In this document: piece after piece, positions 6,790 to 8,563 of the stretch
Position numbering within the stretch: the stretch's first letter is position 1
Layout of the letters: each line of letters starts with the position of its first letter
NCBI GenBank assembly: GCA_042093455.1
Contig: JBELEU010000080.1
Span: 1-8,563, forward strand
DNA length: 8,563 nucleotides
Origin: GCA-2723085 sp042093455
GTDB taxonomy: Bacteria > Bacteroidota > Bacteroidia > Flavobacteriales_D > Parvicellaceae
Direction of reading: 5' to 3'
Notes under the pieces: generated by a model
The model's input: only the letters and a program-made list of their open reading frames with translations
What the model was told of the DNA's origin: nothing
Databases searched by the model: none
Program-made: the position numbers and the translations under genes

Positions 6790-7023
6790 ATGTCAAGAGT
6801 TTGTCAAATAACAGGAAAGAAAGTAATGGTGGGAAACAACGTATCTCACTCCAATAGAAAAACGAAAAGAAAATTCTATCCAAATCTTCAAACAAAGAAG
6901 TTTTTCATCCCTGAAGAAAATAAGTGGATTACTTTAAAGGTTTCTGCAGCAGCATTGAGAACTATTGATAAAAAAGGTATTTCTGCAGTTTTAGCTGAAG
7001 CAAAAGCTCAGGGTCAACTATAA
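6790..7023 (+). CDS. rpmB: 50S ribosomal protein L28
   Basis: A 77-residue, highly basic protein of the large ribosomal subunit, complete and of normal length (E. coli L28 has 78 residues). The N-terminal signature MSRVCQITGKK (1-11) and GNNVSHSNRKTKRKF (15-29), followed by PNLQ (31-34), are diagnostic; the C-terminal half has the expected VSAAALRTIDKKG (51-63). Only one cysteine is present, so this is the form without a zinc ribbon. The ATG follows an A/T-rich leader without a Shine-Dalgarno motif. In many Bacteroidota rpmB is followed by rpmG (L33), but here a strong intrinsic terminator follows 23 nt after the stop, so the gene appears to end its transcript alone. Confidence 0.97.
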   Translation: MSRVCQITGKKVMVGNNVSHSNRKTKRKFYPNLQTKKFFIPEENKWITLKVSAAALRTIDKKGISAVLAEAKAQGQL

Positions 7024-7046
7024 GACTTTTAATTTTTTATTTAAAG

Positions 7047-7079
7047 AAGCCTTAGTACTTTAGTGCTAAGGCTTTTTTT
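7047..7079 (+). terminator. Intrinsic terminator of rpmB, abutting the next start codon
   Basis: AAGCCTTAGTAC (7047-7058) pairs with GTGCTAAGGCTT (7063-7074) around the loop TTTA: a 12-bp stem with one G-U pair and no bulge. A run of seven T (7073-7079) follows, overlapping the base of the stem by two. This is the clearest rho-independent terminator in the window. The U-tract ends at 7079 and the next gene's ATG starts at 7080, which is unusual. The 3' arm contains AAGG (7068-7071), which would be a Shine-Dalgarno-like site eight nt from that ATG and would be paired when the hairpin forms. Confidence 0.9.
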
Positions 7080-8486
7080 ATGAGATATACATTTATACTC
7101 TTCCTTTTTATTCCTTTTGTTTTGTATACACAAGAGGATAAGGAATTTTCTCCTTTAAAGGTTAATCCAGATACGTTGGGGATTTACGATGATGATTTAC
7201 TTTCTAAAGAGTTTCATTTAGATCGTAGAAAATCTGTTCGTGCATTAATGCCGGCCAACAGTATGGTTATTTTTCATTCAGGTAAATTAAAAAATAGATC
7301 AAATGATGTAGATTACGAATTTCATCAAGATCCAGATTTTTATTATTTAACAGGGTTAAATGAAGCCAATAGTATGTTGATTATGTTTTCTCATCCTGTT
7401 GGTTTTAATGGAGATAGCATTCAAGAGCTTTTATTGCTTAAGAAAAGAAATGCAAATCAAGAAACTTGGGTTGGTAAAAAGTTAGGCGTTGATGGTGCTG
7501 AATTGATTTTAGGAATTGATAAAGCTTACTCCATTGATGATTTTGGGTGGGATTCAATTGACTGCTATCAATTTGACTCTATTTTCCTTCATGACCCTCA
7601 AGAGTCTGCACAACAAAATCTTGATTTTTTCAATTCTGATTATGCCATGTATGAGTTTTATGATATTAACTTTTCTGAGGTTAAAAAATGGATGTCTCAG
7701 CTTAGAGAAATTAAGACCGATGAAGAATTGACATTGATGAGAAAAACCATTTCCATCACCTGTGATGCACAAAAAGAGCTAATGAAAGTCTTAAAACCAG
7801 GCATGAAAGAGTATCAAGCAGAAGCTGTGGTTGAGGCGGTTTTTAAGATAAATGGTGCTGAATATCCAGGTTATCCCTCAATTGTAGGAGCAGCTGAAAA
7901 CTCTTGTATTTTGCATTATACTACCAATAGAAAAACCATGAAGGGCAATCATTTGTTGCTTAGTGATGTTGGTGCTGAGTATCATGGTTATACAGCTGAT
8001 GTCACCCGAACAATGCCAGTTGATGGGGTTTATTCAAAAGAAGAAAAATTAATTTATAACATAGTTTTAGAGGCGCAAAATAAAGCAATAGAAGCATGCA
8101 GGGTAGGTAACCCTTTTTATATTACCAATACCATTGCAACAACAGTTATTTCTCAAGGCTTGCAAGATTTAGGTATAATTAAATCGCCATTTGAAATAAG
8201 AAAATACTTCATGCACGGCACTTCTCACTACTTGGGTCTTGATGTGCACGATGCAGGAACCTATGGTGAGTTTCAACCCAATATGGTAATTACTGTAGAG
8301 CCGGGAATCTACATTAAAGAAGGTTCTCCTTGTGACCCGAAGTGGTGGAACATTGGAATTAGAATAGAGGATGATATTCTTATTACAGAGGGCGATCCTG
8401 AAAATCTTTCTGGGTGCATACCCAGAGAAATTGATGAAATTGAGAAGTTGATGAAAGAAGAGCCTCAAATTTTTAAAGATTTTTAA
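7080..8486 (+). CDS. pepP: Exported Xaa-Pro aminopeptidase (M24B, aminopeptidase P)
   Basis: A 468-residue metallopeptidase that removes an N-terminal residue preceding proline. Residues 1-18 look like a signal peptide (MRYTF, hydrophobic core, ending LYTQ), pointing to the periplasm, unlike cytosolic E. coli PepP. The AMP_N domain spans about 45-185 (FHLDRR; DPDFYYLTGL at 84-93) and the pita-bread catalytic domain about 210-440. All metal ligands are present with E. coli-like spacing: Asp-296 and Asp-307 (SDVGAEYHGYTADVTRT), His-383 (TSHYLGLDVH), Glu-407 (TVEPGIY) and Glu-430 (IRIEDD). Catalytic histidines His-279 (ILHYTTN), His-379 and His-390 are also kept, so it should be an active dimetal enzyme. 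The start at 7080 is the only ATG, GTG or TTG after the in-frame stop at 7053-7055 that keeps the signal peptide and AMP_N domain; it abuts the upstream terminator. Its stop overlaps a possible next gene. Confidence 0.92.
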   Translation: MRYTFILFLFIPFVLYTQEDKEFSPLKVNPDTLGIYDDDLLSKEFHLDRRKSVRALMPANSMVIFHSGKLKNRSNDVDYEFHQDPDFYYLTGLNEANSMLIMFSHPVGFNGDSIQELLLLKKRNANQETWVGKKLGVDGAELILGIDKAYSIDDFGWDSIDCYQFDSIFLHDPQESAQQNLDFFNSDYAMYEFYDINFSEVKKWMSQLREIKTDEELTLMRKTISITCDAQKELMKVLKPGMKEYQAEAVVEAVFKINGAEYPGYPSIVGAAENSCILHYTTNRKTMKGNHLLLSDVGAEYHGYTADVTRTMPVDGVYSKEEKLIYNIVLEAQNKAIEACRVGNPFYITNTIATTVISQGLQDLGIIKSPFEIRKYFMHGTSHYLGLDVHDAGTYGEFQPNMVITVEPGIYIKEGSPCDPKWWNIGIRIEDDILITEGDPENLSGCIPREIDEIEKLMKEEPQIFKDF

Positions 8487-8563
8487 TGAATACTATTTTG
8501 TCATTTTCAAATGGAATCATAAAGTACCTGAATATTTCTGTATTCTTTATAATGCTTGCTACA
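8486..8563 (+). CDS. Possible start of a further gene (3' end outside window)
   Basis: An ATG at 8486-8488 overlaps the aminopeptidase stop by one base (TAATG), a common arrangement for translationally coupled genes, and opens a frame that stays open for all 26 codons to the window edge. The peptide begins MNTILSFSNGIIKYLNIS and continues into a hydrophobic stretch (VFFIMLAT), so an N-terminal membrane helix or signal sequence is plausible. No Shine-Dalgarno motif is seen, as elsewhere here. With so little sequence the product cannot be named, and a short open frame of this length could occur by chance. Confidence 0.4.
   Translation, partial: MNTILSFSNGIIKYLNISVFFIMLAT

Noticed and set aside
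8169..8468. 99-codon - strand open frame under the 3' part of pepP
   Set aside because: It is antisense to the catalytic motifs of the aminopeptidase and shows no independent signature.
1..8563. Mobile element, CRISPR array, defence or toxin-antitoxin system
   Set aside because: No transposase, integrase, spaced repeats, nuclease or small paired genes are visible; all recognised genes are housekeeping or metabolic, and composition is uniform.

Overview
The window looks like ordinary chromosomal DNA from a member of the Bacteroidota, most likely Flavobacteriales. The reasons are: strong AT richness in genes and gaps alike; start codons preceded by A/T-rich sequence rather than a Shine-Dalgarno motif; promoter candidates of the TAnnTTTG type known from this phylum; short signal peptides ending in an (A/T)-Q motif; and protein variants typical of the group (a ~630-residue YidC with a long acidic N-terminal linker, a 77-residue L28, an exported aminopeptidase P). 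Genus and species cannot be read from the sequence.

Positions 1-4084 hold a compact + strand gene string: the 3' end of hemE (heme biosynthesis), a secreted protein joining an N-terminal jelly-roll-like region to a C-terminal OmpA peptidoglycan-binding domain, a 12-helix UMF1/Atg22-type major facilitator transporter, and lhgO (L-2-hydroxyglutarate oxidase). The gaps are 11 nt, 12 nt and a 4-nt ATGA overlap, so they are probably co-transcribed although their functions are unrelated. This string meets an unrecognised 184-codon gene on the - strand (4086-4640) with one base between the two stop codons; an 18-bp palindrome covers both stops.

Positions 4641-4828 are a 188-bp divergent promoter region carrying -7 elements on both strands and a small group of DnaA-box-like 9-mers. 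Next come yidC (membrane protein insertase, 4829-6724) and rpmB (ribosomal protein L28, 6790-7023), the latter with its own promoter candidate. A strong intrinsic terminator follows rpmB; its U-tract ends directly against the start codon of an exported Xaa-Pro aminopeptidase (7080-8486). The last 78 bp are probably the start of another gene, overlapping the aminopeptidase stop codon by one base.

No mobile element, CRISPR array, RNA gene, toxin-antitoxin pair or obvious defence system is present, and no gene looks recently acquired. I found no convincing new multi-gene system. The points most worth a second look are the terminator abutting (and possibly masking) the aminopeptidase start, the DnaA-box-like cluster upstream of yidC, the convergent-stop palindrome, the orphan 184-residue protein, and gene-order differences from what is usual in the phylum.
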